The notes under the pieces were generated by a model. It saw only the letters and a program-made list of their open reading frames with translations. It did not search any database and was not told the DNA's origin. The translations under genes and the position numbers were made by a program. Of a DNA stretch of 64,000 nt, positions 17,698 to 26,854 are shown piece by piece. The stretch is from assembly GCA_022510615.1 (NCBI GenBank), contig JAFLTC010000005.1:47334-111333 (forward strand), given 5' to 3'. The DNA comes from Lachnospiraceae bacterium. Its GTDB lineage: Bacteria > Bacillota > Clostridia > Lachnospirales > Lachnospiraceae. The stretch's first letter is position 1, and every line of letters begins with the position of its first letter.

Positions 17698-18792
17698 TTA
17701 ATTTTCTTTAAACTTTTCATGAACAACCCGGACAAAATAGGATCTGGAAATTTCCCGGACAAGCTTTTTTTCCTTTAAGCCTAAAAGCCTTTTAAAAACT
17801 GTAGTTTCCTGTAATTTTACTGCTGCCGCAATCTGTACGGTATGAAGCGGTTTTGTCCCGAGAACGGACAAAATATTCTTTTCCTCCCCGGAAAGAGTTT
17901 CTTCTATATTATTCCGGTATTCTTCTACCCCATAGTAATTCAATATATCTCCCGGCGAGAGAACCGGTATGGCCCCCTGGCAAATCAGACGGTTGCAGCC
18001 CACACTTAATTCATCCCCGATTCGTCCGGGAATTACAAATACATCCTTTCCCTGTTCCAATGCCGCATCGGCCGAAATCAGGGAGCCGCTTTTTTCCCTT
18101 GCTTCCACAATCAGAATGCCATCAGCCAGACCACTGATAATCCGGTTTCGCATCGGAAAGAAGGCTGGTTTCGCGCCGGTATAGGGGGCAAATTCCGAAA
18201 GAATGCCTCCCTGCCTTACAATACTGTCATACAGTCTCCGGTGAACGGGAGGATAGCAGACCTCTACTCCGCAGCCCAAAACAGCAAAGGTTTTTCCACC
18301 ACCCTCTAACGCCCCCTGATGAGCCCAGCCATCAATTCCTTTTGCCATGCCGCTGACAATCTGGACCCCTGCCTTTGCCAGTCGATAGCCAAACATCCGT
18401 GCCATATCCCTTCCATAGCAGGTACAATCTCTGGCTCCCACAATACTAATGGTAACCTTAGCGGGATCCGGCAGCTCTCCTTTTCCGTAAAGGTGCTTCG
18501 GCGGCTTCGGAATTTGTCGGAGCTTTTCGGGATAATTCTCATCAAAATAGGATATATACCGGATTTTTTTCTGCCGCAGCTTTTCTAACTGTTTCCGGTA
18601 TACTTCCTTGTCCCTGGAGGAGAGAATCGTCTGCACCTCCTTCGTTCCGATTCCCTTTATACTTTCCAGTTCATCTTTGCCCGCATGGTAAATTTTCTCC
18701 GGGCTTTTCCATTGTTTAAGCAGCAGCTTTTCCTTCCTAAGGCCAATCCCCTTTAAATTTCCTAACCAGTACAAAAACAATGCATCTTCCAT
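17698..18792 (-). CDS. dprA: DNA-processing protein DprA
   Basis: DprA binds incoming single-stranded DNA during transformation and loads RecA. The 364-residue product has an N-terminal helix-hairpin-helix/SAM-like part (LKGIGLRKEKLL, IKGIGTKEVQTIL), the Rossmann-like core TISIVGARDCTCYGRDMARM, SGMAKGIDGWAHQGAL and MRNRIISGLADGILIVEA, and a C-terminal winged helix. GGGGGTG lies before the ATG at 18790-18792, one base after the comM stop; an upstream in-frame start at 18909 lies inside comM and is rejected. Confidence 0.95.
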   Translation of the reverse strand: MEDALFLYWLGNLKGIGLRKEKLLLKQWKSPEKIYHAGKDELESIKGIGTKEVQTILSSRDKEVYRKQLEKLRQKKIRYISYFDENYPEKLRQIPKPPKHLYGKGELPDPAKVTISIVGARDCTCYGRDMARMFGYRLAKAGVQIVSGMAKGIDGWAHQGALEGGGKTFAVLGCGVEVCYPPVHRRLYDSIVRQGGILSEFAPYTGAKPAFFPMRNRIISGLADGILIVEAREKSGSLISADAALEQGKDVFVIPGRIGDELSVGCNRLICQGAIPVLSPGDILNYYGVEEYRNNIEETLSGEEKNILSVLGTKPLHTVQIAAAVKLQETTVFKRLLGLKEKKLVREISRSYFVRVVHEKFKEN

Positions 18793-18793
18793 C

Positions 18794-20332
18794 TCAACAC
18801 CCCCAATACTTTTTGTCAATGCTGCGGAGACAGACTGCCTCGGTAATATGTTTCTCCGTAATGGTATCGCTCTCTTCCATGTCGGCAATGGTTCTTGCCA
18901 CACGGACAATCCGGTACAGACGCCTCATGCTGCAGGTGCCGTCCCGCAAAAGTTCCTCCATATATTCTCGCTCTGCCTTATGCAGATAACAGTAGTGTTC
19001 CAGAGCATTTACCGGAAGCTCGCTGTTATAACAAAAGTTCTCCTCCTTATAGCGCTCCTTTTGAACCGCCACGGTCCTTTCCACTCTTTTTTGTATTTCT
19101 GCCGAGGATTCTTCCTCTCCTCCATAGATAGGAAAATCCGGCAGACCGGCCTCCACACAGATGTCCATACGGTCTAACAACGGTTCACTGACTTTCGCAA
19201 GATACTGATGAATTTCTCCCACGGTACAACGACATTTTTCATAATCGGGGAAATAACCGCACCGGCACGGATTCATGGCTGCCACAAACATGCAGTCAGA
19301 AGGGTATTCATAGGTGTGCCCCACCCGGGAAATCGTAACTTTCCGTTCCTCTAAGGGCTGGCGTAGTACCTCCAGAGCTTCTCTGGAAAATTCAGGAAGT
19401 TCATCCAAAAACAATACTCCCTTTGCCGCCAGCGTAATCTCCCCCGGAGTGGGAATCCTGCCGCCTCCGGTCAGAGCCGTCGCCGTAACGGTATGGTGGG
19501 GCGCCCGGAAAGGACGTCTTTTTATAATCGGTTCCTGTCTGGATAGTTTTCCGCATATGCTGTAAAGCTTTGTGATTTCCAGACTTTCTTCTCTGCTTAG
19601 CCCCGGCATAATCGTGGGAATCCTTTTTGCCACCATTGTTTTTCCACTGCCGGGGGCCCCTATCATCAGCAGATTATGTCTGCCGCTCACGGCAATCTCT
19701 GCTGCCCTCTTTAGGCGCAGTTGTCCATGTATATCGGAAAAATCCATGTCAAAACCACCTGACTCTGTTTCAGCCGCCGTTTCCTTTTCGCAAAATTCCG
19801 TGTACACCGGTGTCAGGGAAAGCTCTCCCCGCAAAAAGCCGTAAGCCTGCTGCAGACTGTTTACTCCGTATACACGGATTCCCCTCAGCATACCGCCCTC
19901 TAAAACATTCCTTTCCGGCACAATAAACCTTTTTATCCCCTTTTCTTTCCCCGCCATAATCATGGCAAGAACTCCCCTTACTTCTCTTACACTTCCGTCC
20001 AGACCCAGTTCCCCTATAATCAGTGTCTTCTCTGTCAGTTCTTCGGAAAGATAACCGAATGCGGTTAATAATGAAATAGCGATGGGAAGGTCAAAGCTGG
20101 TGCCTTCCTTTCTGAGATTTGCCGGCGAAAGATTGACGGTAATGCGCTTCGCCGGAAAGCGTATTCCCATATTGTGTACGGAGATGCGTACACGCTCCCT
20201 TGCCTCCTTTACGGCGGAGGCCAAATACCCTACCATGTCAAAAACAGGCAGACCGTCATGGACGTCTGCCTCAATGCGGATGATTCTCGCTTCCATGCCG
20301 GAAACATCCGCACCATACACGCTGCAATACAT
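18794..20332 (-). CDS. comM: YifB/ComM-family Mg-chelatase-like AAA+ ATPase
   Basis: ComM is a helicase that extends branch migration during natural transformation in Gram-negatives; YifB-type homologues are common in Clostridia. The 512-residue protein starts MYCSVYGADVSGMEARIIRI, has an N-terminal Lon-type fold, Walker A IGAPGSGKTMVAKR (about 220), Walker B VLFLDELPEF and the C-terminal Mg-chelatase domain with the Cys-rich MNPCRCGYFPDYEKCRC. AGGAGG precedes the ATG. It is followed directly by dprA, a competence-linked pair. Confidence 0.93.
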   Translation of the reverse strand: MYCSVYGADVSGMEARIIRIEADVHDGLPVFDMVGYLASAVKEARERVRISVHNMGIRFPAKRITVNLSPANLRKEGTSFDLPIAISLLTAFGYLSEELTEKTLIIGELGLDGSVREVRGVLAMIMAGKEKGIKRFIVPERNVLEGGMLRGIRVYGVNSLQQAYGFLRGELSLTPVYTEFCEKETAAETESGGFDMDFSDIHGQLRLKRAAEIAVSGRHNLLMIGAPGSGKTMVAKRIPTIMPGLSREESLEITKLYSICGKLSRQEPIIKRRPFRAPHHTVTATALTGGGRIPTPGEITLAAKGVLFLDELPEFSREALEVLRQPLEERKVTISRVGHTYEYPSDCMFVAAMNPCRCGYFPDYEKCRCTVGEIHQYLAKVSEPLLDRMDICVEAGLPDFPIYGGEEESSAEIQKRVERTVAVQKERYKEENFCYNSELPVNALEHYCYLHKAEREYMEELLRDGTCSMRRLYRIVRVARTIADMEESDTITEKHITEAVCLRSIDKKYWGC

Positions 20333-20365
20333 ATATCCTCCTGTTCCGAGGGTTAATCCATATGT

Positions 20366-20394
20366 ATTTTAGCATATATCGTATATTCCTGCAA
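20366..20394 (-). promoter_or_regulatory. comM-dprA promoter
   Basis: Minus strand TTGCAG (20389-20394), 17-bp spacer, TAAAAT (20366-20371). The spacer holds the near-palindrome ATATACGATATAT, and a related CATATCGTG lies just upstream, so an operator is possible. Confidence 0.55.
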
Positions 20395-20415
20395 GCACTT
20401 TCACGATATGTTGTA

Positions 20416-20877
20416 TCACTCTGCCTGTCGGTCCAGTAATTTTTTGATCTCATCCATAAAGGTATTCACATCTTTAAATTCACGGTATACCGAGGCAAAA
20501 CGAACATACGCCACCGGGTCCAGCTGCTGAAGCTTGTCCATCAGAATCTCGCCGATTTTACTACTTGGCACTTCCTTTTCCCCCATATTAAATACTGCAC
20601 TTTCAACACTGTCCACCAGTTCGTTTATCTGGTCCACAGAGATGGGGCGCTTAATGCAGGAGCGGAATACTCCCTTTTCAATTTTAGAACGGTCATAGGG
20701 CTCCCTGACCTGATCTTTTTTTATAATAACCAAAGGAATCGTCTCCAGCTTTTCATAAGTGGTAAAACGTTTTTTACATTTTTCACACTGACGGCGGCGG
20801 CGGATGGAGTTATTATCATCTGCCGGTCTGGAATCAATTACCTTTGTATTCTCTTCTCCGCAAAATGGACATTTCAT
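20416..20877 (-). CDS. nrdR: Transcriptional repressor NrdR
   Basis: NrdR senses ATP/dATP and represses ribonucleotide reductase genes. The 153-residue protein has the N-terminal zinc ribbon MKCPFCGEENTKVIDSRPAD with CEKCKKRFTTYE and the ATP-cone that follows (IIKKDQVREPYDRSKIEKGV). The ATG at 20875-20877 follows AAAGGAGAG; an upstream in-frame ATG at 20910 has no good site and would add 11 residues ahead of the zinc ribbon. Confidence 0.97.
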   Translation of the reverse strand: MKCPFCGEENTKVIDSRPADDNNSIRRRRQCEKCKKRFTTYEKLETIPLVIIKKDQVREPYDRSKIEKGVFRSCIKRPISVDQINELVDSVESAVFNMGEKEVPSSKIGEILMDKLQQLDPVAYVRFASVYREFKDVNTFMDEIKKLLDRQAE

Positions 20878-20913
20878 AAATAATCTCTCCTTTTTCTTCC
20901 ACAGATACATTTC

Positions 20914-20945
20914 CTAACACGATGGCATCATCATGCTATCGTTAG
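20914..20945 (-). promoter_or_regulatory. Hairpin at the start of the nrdR leader
   Basis: CTAACGAT-A-GCAT pairs with ATGC-C-ATCG-TG-TTAG around a short loop, immediately after (and touching) the -10 box. It could be an operator or a 5' mRNA stabiliser. It does not match the usual NrdR box. Confidence 0.4.
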
Positions 20946-20972
20946 TATACTGGATTTTTCCCCGGAAGTAAA
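20944..20972 (-). promoter_or_regulatory. nrdR promoter
   Basis: Minus strand TTTACT (20967-20972), 17-bp spacer, TATACT (20944-20949), starting four bases after the ylmC stop. Confidence 0.6.
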
Positions 20973-20975
20973 GGC

Positions 20976-21236
20976 TTATGGACCACATTTTTTTCTTGCT
21001 TTTTCTAAATCCACCTCTACTAAAATCAGGTCGATACCAATTTTACAAATATCACAAATGGGAATGACAAATTCCTCTTCCCGTCCCAGCACGCCAAAAA
21101 ATTTACAGGGACCGGGAACAATAATATGGGTAATCTTTGCACTACACAAATCAAACTCCACATCCTCCACATATCCCAGCCGTTCACCGTCGCATATATT
21201 GATTACTTCTTTTTCCTTTAAATCGCATATACGCAT
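20976..21236 (-). CDS. ylmC: YlmC/YmxH-family PRC-barrel protein
   Basis: An 86-residue protein with the PRC-barrel fold pattern: MRICDLKEKEVINICDGERL, then GYVEDVEFDLCSAKITHIIV and a C-terminal IPICDICKIGIDLILVEVD. The family (YlmC/YmxH) is found next to sigG in spore formers, and some members affect sporulation; the exact function is unknown. GAGGGG precedes the ATG. It is transcribed away from sigG, with 111 bp between their starts. Confidence 0.87.
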   Translation of the reverse strand: MRICDLKEKEVINICDGERLGYVEDVEFDLCSAKITHIIVPGPCKFFGVLGREEEFVIPICDICKIGIDLILVEVDLEKARKKCGP

Positions 21237-21282
21237 AGGAATTCCCCTCGGAAAATCTCTTTGTATTATTCTATTTTTTTAC

Positions 21283-21312
21283 GCATAATCCGTTCCTCTT
21301 TCGTCAATGCTA
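21283..21312 (+). promoter_or_regulatory. Possible forespore (sigma-F/G) promoter of sigG
   Basis: GCATA (21283-21287), 15-bp spacer, GTCAATGCTA (21303-21312). This agrees with the sigma-F/G pattern (GYATA, then GGnnAnAnTW) at 7 of 10 -10 positions. sigG is transcribed in the forespore by sigma-F in other spore formers. Confidence 0.45.
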
Positions 21313-21347
21313 TTAGCAAAATCAAGAAGCAAGGAATGGAGGATACC

Positions 21348-22124
21348 ATGGCGCAGTACAAAGTTGAAATATGCGGAATCAACACGAGCAAATTACCACT
21401 TCTTTCCAATGACGAAAAGGACGAACTATTCCAAAAAATACTAGCAGGAGATAAACAGGCAAGGGAACAGTATATCAAAGGAAATCTGCGACTGGTACTA
21501 AGCATCATACAGCGTTTTAATAACAGCAATGAAAATATAGACGATTTATTCCAGATTGGCTGTATCGGTCTGATTAAGGCAATTGATAATTTTGACGTAA
21601 CACAAAAGGTTAAGTTTTCCACCTATGCCGTGCCTATGATTATCGGAGAGGTGCGCCGGTATCTGCGGGACAACAATGCCATCCGGGTCAGCCGTTCCCT
21701 GCGAGACACGGCCTATAAAGCTATTTATGCCAAAGAGGCAATTATGAAGCGACAGGAAAAGGAGCCTACCCTGGAGGAAATCGCCGCTGCCATTCAGATT
21801 CCTGCCGAGGACATCGCCTTTGCCTTAGATGCCATCCAGAGTCCGGTGTCGTTATACGAACCGGTGTACTCAGAGGGCGGAGATACGTTGTATATTATGG
21901 ATCAAATCAGCGACAAGAAAAACAAGGAGGCAAGCTGGGTAGAGCATTTATCCTTAAAGGATGCCATGAAAAGCCTGCCGGAACGGGAAAATCGCATAAT
22001 AAAACTCCGCTACTTCGAGGGAAAGACCCAGATGGAAGTAGCGGAGGAAATTCACATCTCACAGGCACAGGTTTCCAGGCTGGAAAAAAATGCCCTGAAT
22101 ACAATGAAAAATCATTTAAGCTAA
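21348..22124 (+). CDS. sigG: RNA polymerase sporulation sigma factor SigG
   Basis: Sigma-G drives late forespore genes. The 258-residue protein starts MAQYKVEICGINTSKLPLLS, the SigG-specific N-terminus, followed by region 2 (NLRLVLSIIQRFNNSNENID, DLFQIGCIGLIKAIDNFD), region 3 (IRVSRSLRDTAYKA) and region 4 (GKTQMEVAEEIHISQAQVSR). The ATG at 21348 follows GGAGG at five bases; upstream in-frame starts would precede the conserved N-terminus by about 30 residues. Its last 9 bp overlap the end of uxuB on the other strand. Confidence 0.97.
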   Translation: MAQYKVEICGINTSKLPLLSNDEKDELFQKILAGDKQAREQYIKGNLRLVLSIIQRFNNSNENIDDLFQIGCIGLIKAIDNFDVTQKVKFSTYAVPMIIGEVRRYLRDNNAIRVSRSLRDTAYKAIYAKEAIMKRQEKEPTLEEIAAAIQIPAEDIAFALDAIQSPVSLYEPVYSEGGDTLYIMDQISDKKNKEASWVEHLSLKDAMKSLPERENRIIKLRYFEGKTQMEVAEEIHISQAQVSRLEKNALNTMKNHLS

Positions 22125-23723
22125 ATATTTTTTTAATGTGCTCCGGATGGCGCCGGGACCGGCTGTCAGCTCTGCAAACATTTCTTCTACCTTTTTACCA
22201 AGTCCTGCCTCATACAGGTTTACCGCGAAAAGGGAGTTATCCGACAAAATCGGTTCCAGTGCCTGATGCACATTGTCTGTATTTCCAAGCGTAACTGCTT
22301 TCACATGAGCCTTTACTTCCTCTAACCGTGGATCCGGGCTCTGCTCAAAAGCCTTCCCCTCATCATCTACACCCAGCAGATAACGACACCATCCTGCCAA
22401 CACAAGAGGAATCAAAGTCAACTCCCCGGCATTCAGATTTTCTTTTTTCTGATATGCCTTAATAGTTTCACCAAAACGGATTGGCAGTTTTTGTGATGTA
22501 TCACAGGCAATTCGCTGCGGTGTATCCGGCATAAACGGATTTGGCAGACGGAGCGTCAGCACCGCATCGGCAAAATCCTTCGGATCAATCACTCCCGGAT
22601 TGACTACCACCGGCATTCCTTCCTCATAACACATTTTTGTAATGAGGGAGCAAAGCTCGGTATCTTCCATTTCATCATGGATTGAGGTGTGACCAAGCAT
22701 ACAACCGTAAATGGCAAGCGCTGTATGAAGTGGATTTAAACAGGTACATACTTTCATCTTTTCCACCTTATCCACCGTTTCTCTATCGGTAAATACAATA
22801 CCGGCCTTCTCTAACGGCGGACGTCCATTTGGGAAATCATCCTCAATAACAAGATATCCTGTTTCCTCAGAATTGACAAAAGGTGCCGTGTAAGTATTAC
22901 GGTTTGTAATAATCAACTCAGTATCCTCAAAACCATCCTTTTCAAGCATAGCCTGAACATTTTCATCCGGTCTCGGTGTAATCTTATCAATCATGGACCA
23001 TGGGAAGGACACTTTCTCCTTCATATAGGTGGCAAAATCTGCTCCTACTTTTCCGGCTTTTTCCCATGCCTCCACATAAGCCATTACCCCGGCTTTTAAT
23101 TTATCGCCATTGTGGGAACAGTTATCCATGCTGGCAAGCGCAAGAGGTGCCGCTCCTTTTTCAAAACGGGAATAACAAAGCGTGGCAATCCGTCCCATCA
23201 GATGACTCTGGACACCGGGACCTGCCTGCATTCCCTCTTCCACTCCAGGAAGCTTTTCGCCTTTGCCGTTAACAAGGGAATATCCCTTTTCGGTAATCGT
23301 AAAGCTGACCATCTGAAGAGATGGATTTTCAAAAATCTCTGTCAGTCTATCGTAATCCTCTTTATACTCCGGGTCTGCCACCAGAGATTCCACCACGCTC
23401 CCCACTACAATTTTCTCTATGGTTCCGTTTGCCTTTAACACAACGGACAAGCTCAGTCCGTCATATGGCTTATATGCCTTGGTGATAATTTCGTGGTCAA
23501 AGCTCTCTGCCACAATAACCCCTTTATCATATGTACCCTCATCTAAAATCTGCTGCAATCGCTCCGCCGGAAAGGCACGGAAAATATTGCCGGCACCAAA
23601 GTGTACCCAGGCCGGAGCTTTCTTCGTCGCCCTTTTTACCGTCTCTCTGTCATATTTCGGGAGCTGATAACCTTTTTCCTCCCATTCCCCTGACACGCCA
23701 TTTTGTAATTCTAATAGTTTCAT
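22116..23723 (-). CDS. uxuB: D-mannonate oxidoreductase (fructuronate reductase)
   Basis: NAD-dependent reduction of D-fructuronate to D-mannonate in hexuronate breakdown. The 535-residue protein belongs to the polyol-specific long-chain dehydrogenase family: WVHFGAGNIFRAFPAERLQQ near residue 38, TFTITEKGYSL-like strand with SFTITEKGY, ASMDNCSHNGDKL and MIDKITPRPDE. Mannitol and tagaturonate dehydrogenases are relatives; uxuA next door (19 bp upstream) supports UxuB. The ATG at 23721-23723 follows GGGAGG at five bases. The gene is the last of the island and overlaps sigG tail to tail. Confidence 0.88.
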   Translation of the reverse strand: MKLLELQNGVSGEWEEKGYQLPKYDRETVKRATKKAPAWVHFGAGNIFRAFPAERLQQILDEGTYDKGVIVAESFDHEIITKAYKPYDGLSLSVVLKANGTIEKIVVGSVVESLVADPEYKEDYDRLTEIFENPSLQMVSFTITEKGYSLVNGKGEKLPGVEEGMQAGPGVQSHLMGRIATLCYSRFEKGAAPLALASMDNCSHNGDKLKAGVMAYVEAWEKAGKVGADFATYMKEKVSFPWSMIDKITPRPDENVQAMLEKDGFEDTELIITNRNTYTAPFVNSEETGYLVIEDDFPNGRPPLEKAGIVFTDRETVDKVEKMKVCTCLNPLHTALAIYGCMLGHTSIHDEMEDTELCSLITKMCYEEGMPVVVNPGVIDPKDFADAVLTLRLPNPFMPDTPQRIACDTSQKLPIRFGETIKAYQKKENLNAGELTLIPLVLAGWCRYLLGVDDEGKAFEQSPDPRLEEVKAHVKAVTLGNTDNVHQALEPILSDNSLFAVNLYEAGLGKKVEEMFAELTAGPGAIRSTLKKYLA

Positions 23724-23742
23724 ACTGTCCTCCCAAACACTT

Positions 23743-24813
23743 TTATTTGTTTTTCTGAATTGCTTCCCACAGACCATTTAAGTATGCTACACCAAGGGCT
23801 CTGTCGTACAGTCCGTAGCCCGGTCTTGCCTGCTCGTCCCAAATCATGCGTCCATGATCCGGGCGGATGCAGCCGTCAAAGCCCATATCGATTAATGCTT
23901 TGACAATTTCATACATGTCAAAGTTTCCATCGCTGGAAAGATGGGATACTTCATGGAATAAATGATCATTTTCATACTTGATATTTCTTATATGAGCAAA
24001 ATGAATGCGCTCCGCCACCTTTGGATTCCGTATAATATTTGGCAAATCATTGTTTAAGTTACTGCCGAGGGAACCGGTACAGAAAGTGAATCCATTGTAT
24101 ATGCTCGGATTCATCTCGGCAATTTTTAACAAATCCTCTTCGCAGGTCACAATACGAGGAAGACCAAATACATCCCATGCCGGGTCATCCGGGTGAACTG
24201 CCATCTTAATTTTATATTTCTCGCAGGTCGGCATAATGCCGTCCAGAAAATACTTGAAATTTTCCCGTAATTTATCGGCATCCACATCTTTATATTTGTC
24301 AAACAGCTCCATGATCTCGTCTCTGCGGTTTGGCTCCCAGCCCGGCATAACAAAACCGCCACTGGCTTTTTCAATACGCTCAAACATTTCACTGGCATTA
24401 ATCCCGTCAATAACTGAAGAATCATAGGCAAGTGCCGTGGAACCGTCCACAAGGGGCATAGCCAGATCCGTTCTTGTCCAGTCAAATACCGGCATGAAGT
24501 TATAGCATACCAGATGGATATCCGCTTTACCCACTGCCTCCAGTGATTTGCAATAATTTTCTATGAGCTTATCTCTGGTTGGCAGACCGATTTTAATGTC
24601 CTCGTGTACATTAATACTTTCCACGCCGACTAACTTCAGTCCTTTTGCCTCTACCTCCTGCTTTCTTTTCATTACCTCTTCATAGGTCCAGGCTTCTCCT
24701 GCCGGAATATCATGGAGTGCCGTGATGACACCGGTTACTCCGGGAATCTGGCGAATCTGCTCCAGTGTCACACTGTCATTACCCTCTCCATACCATCTTA
24801 ATGTCATATCCAT
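23743..24813 (-). CDS. uxuA: Mannonate dehydratase
   Basis: Dehydrates D-mannonate to 2-keto-3-deoxy-D-gluconate. The 356-residue TIM-barrel protein begins MDMTLRWYGEGNDSVTLEQI, close to the family start (RWYG), with GVITALHDIPAGEAW, YNFMPVFDWTRTDLAMPL, AVHPDDPAWDVFGLPRIV, FCTGSLGSN and the C-terminal RPDHGRMIWDE metal region. Of two nearby ATGs, the one at 24813 is preferred (GGAGG 9 bases before; the 24819 ATG is only 3 bases from it). It lies between aguA and uxuB. Confidence 0.95.
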   Translation of the reverse strand: MDMTLRWYGEGNDSVTLEQIRQIPGVTGVITALHDIPAGEAWTYEEVMKRKQEVEAKGLKLVGVESINVHEDIKIGLPTRDKLIENYCKSLEAVGKADIHLVCYNFMPVFDWTRTDLAMPLVDGSTALAYDSSVIDGINASEMFERIEKASGGFVMPGWEPNRRDEIMELFDKYKDVDADKLRENFKYFLDGIMPTCEKYKIKMAVHPDDPAWDVFGLPRIVTCEEDLLKIAEMNPSIYNGFTFCTGSLGSNLNNDLPNIIRNPKVAERIHFAHIRNIKYENDHLFHEVSHLSSDGNFDMYEIVKALIDMGFDGCIRPDHGRMIWDEQARPGYGLYDRALGVAYLNGLWEAIQKNK

Positions 24814-24855
24814 ATTCATTTACCTCCATTCTGCTAAACCGGATTTTCCGGTTGG

Positions 24856-26826
24856 TTATTCATAAATTTTTCTTCCCTTTTCATCAGATATACCGCTTTT
24901 CCGGTAAAAATATGTATTAATGCGGTCACGCCATTCCACCGCGTTTAGCAGCTGCCTTTCCATGCGTTCCCTTACCCGGTCATAAACATCCGCCGGAAGT
25001 TTTTTTTGTAATTCATTCCAGCGTTTGATCATCTCTTCCACCTCTTCCACGCCATCGAAATGGGTATCATAGATGTGCTGAATCAGAGTTTTTCCACTTT
25101 TTAGCACCTCGTCATAACGAACGTAATGGAAGAACAAAAGAAGTTCCTCCGGACACGTATTTCGGTCGGCATAAATAGCGGACCACGGCTCGTTATACTG
25201 GGTCGTATACCCGGTTCCCGCCGGCGTACGGTCTACCCCCAGTCCGTTTCTGTCAGCGCGGTGATAGGTTCCCCAGCGGTCGTATTCATATCCGTCTACA
25301 TCCGGTCCGTAGTGATAATGAGGGGTTACCATCCAGCCAATCCCAAGAGGCGCAGTATATTTTTCATAGGTGCTCCAGGATTTCATTAACATTGCCGTAA
25401 TGTCCTCTTCTACCCTAGCACCAAGTGTCAGTTCTGTCCACTCCCTAGCAATCACTTCCGGGGCAAGGGACGGATTCATTGTCATTCTTCCATAGCCGTA
25501 TGTATTTGCCGCCGCCAAATCATTTCCGGTCCAGTTGTAGTCATTCCCCGTATTGATAACCGCCGCCATACCGCAGAATTTCTGTCCATACTGTGCTCCC
25601 TTTACAATTCTCAGGACCGTAGAACCCTCTCCCTCTGAGAAGGTGTCAAAGTCCAATATTTCCCGCCACATCGGTAACAAATAGCAAAGGTCAATCTGCT
25701 GACCTGTGTACTCCTGGGCAATCTGCACTTCCAAAATCATGTTTGTCTTTTTCAAACCGCCAAACAACGGAGAAACCGGCTCTCTGACCTGAAAATCCAT
25801 CGGTCCGTTTTTAATCTGCAAAATAACATTATCATCAAACTGACCGTCCAGTCCAACAAAGTTATCGTAGGCCGCTCTGGCACGGTCCGTCACTTTATCC
25901 CGCCAATCCTGTCCGCAGTTATATACAAAGCACCGCCATATTATAATGCCTCCATACGGGGCAAGGGCCTTTGCTAACATATTGGCACCGTCAGCATGGG
26001 TTCTGTCATAGGTAAATGGTCCCGGACGTCCTTCGGAATCCGCCTTTACTAAAAAGCCGCCAAACTTTGGAATTACCTCGTAAATATGTTTCGCCGTTTT
26101 TTTCCACCACTGTGCCACACTTTCATTTAACGGGTCACAGTTATCAAAACCGGCAAGCTCCATCGGTGCTGCAAAATTCACACTGGTAAAGAGCCTAATG
26201 CCATAGCGCCCAAACAAATCCGCATACTGCTTTACCTGTTCCAGATAGGTATCGGTAATAAGATAGGTTTCCTTCTCATGCACATTGACATTATTAATGA
26301 CAATGGCATTGATTCCGATGGATGCCATCAGCCTCACATACTGCTCGGTACGCTCATCATATAAAATTTCATAATCCCGGTAGAAAAAAGATTCTCCCGA
26401 GTATCCCCTCTCAATACTGCCATCCATGTTATCCCAGTGATTCATAATGCGCAGAGGCATCTCCGGAGCATTTGCCACCGGAATTTCCCCCATATGTCCG
26501 GTCCTCACCAGTCTTAAAAAGTGAAACATACCATACAAAACACCACTCTCCGACTGACCGGTTACCCGGTATGAGTCCTTTTCTTTCTCAATCTCATAGC
26601 CGTCTTTTCCGACAGACAACTCCCGGTCTATGCTAAGGGTAATACAGGAATTTTTTTTCTCCTTTACAATCTCCGGCTCTTTTCCTGTCATCCGGGTCAT
26701 CGCCAGCCGGTATTCTTCCACCGCGCTTTCAATAATACTTCCTTCGCAGAGAACAGCCAGCACATGAAATGCCTGTTCTGTTAATTTCATCGGTTGGTAA
26801 TCCAACCAGCCATTACTAAAATCCAT
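24856..26826 (-). CDS. aguA: GH67 alpha-glucuronidase
   Basis: Removes (4-O-methyl)-glucuronic acid from the non-reducing end of xylo-oligosaccharides. The 656-residue protein has the GH67 N-terminal beta domain (1-125), then the barrel with LRIMNHWDNMDGSIERGYSG, GGFLVKADSEGRPGPFTYDR carrying the acid Glu, and VGLDGQFDDNVILQIKNGPM with DFQVREPVSPLFG carrying the base pair. No signal peptide, so it acts in the cytoplasm on imported aldouronates. The ATG at 26824-26826 follows GGAGG at five bases; earlier GTG/ATG starts are weaker. It lies between the GH3 gene and uxuA. Confidence 0.95.
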   Translation of the reverse strand: MDFSNGWLDYQPMKLTEQAFHVLAVLCEGSIIESAVEEYRLAMTRMTGKEPEIVKEKKNSCITLSIDRELSVGKDGYEIEKEKDSYRVTGQSESGVLYGMFHFLRLVRTGHMGEIPVANAPEMPLRIMNHWDNMDGSIERGYSGESFFYRDYEILYDERTEQYVRLMASIGINAIVINNVNVHEKETYLITDTYLEQVKQYADLFGRYGIRLFTSVNFAAPMELAGFDNCDPLNESVAQWWKKTAKHIYEVIPKFGGFLVKADSEGRPGPFTYDRTHADGANMLAKALAPYGGIIIWRCFVYNCGQDWRDKVTDRARAAYDNFVGLDGQFDDNVILQIKNGPMDFQVREPVSPLFGGLKKTNMILEVQIAQEYTGQQIDLCYLLPMWREILDFDTFSEGEGSTVLRIVKGAQYGQKFCGMAAVINTGNDYNWTGNDLAAANTYGYGRMTMNPSLAPEVIAREWTELTLGARVEEDITAMLMKSWSTYEKYTAPLGIGWMVTPHYHYGPDVDGYEYDRWGTYHRADRNGLGVDRTPAGTGYTTQYNEPWSAIYADRNTCPEELLLFFHYVRYDEVLKSGKTLIQHIYDTHFDGVEEVEEMIKRWNELQKKLPADVYDRVRERMERQLLNAVEWRDRINTYFYRKSGISDEKGRKIYE

Positions 26827-26854
26827 CTTTTCCTCCATTTGCACGCGCCTTCTC

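Noticed and set aside
18793..18909. Upstream start for dprA
   Set aside because: The extra 39 residues are out-of-frame comM sequence and do not match DprA N-termini.
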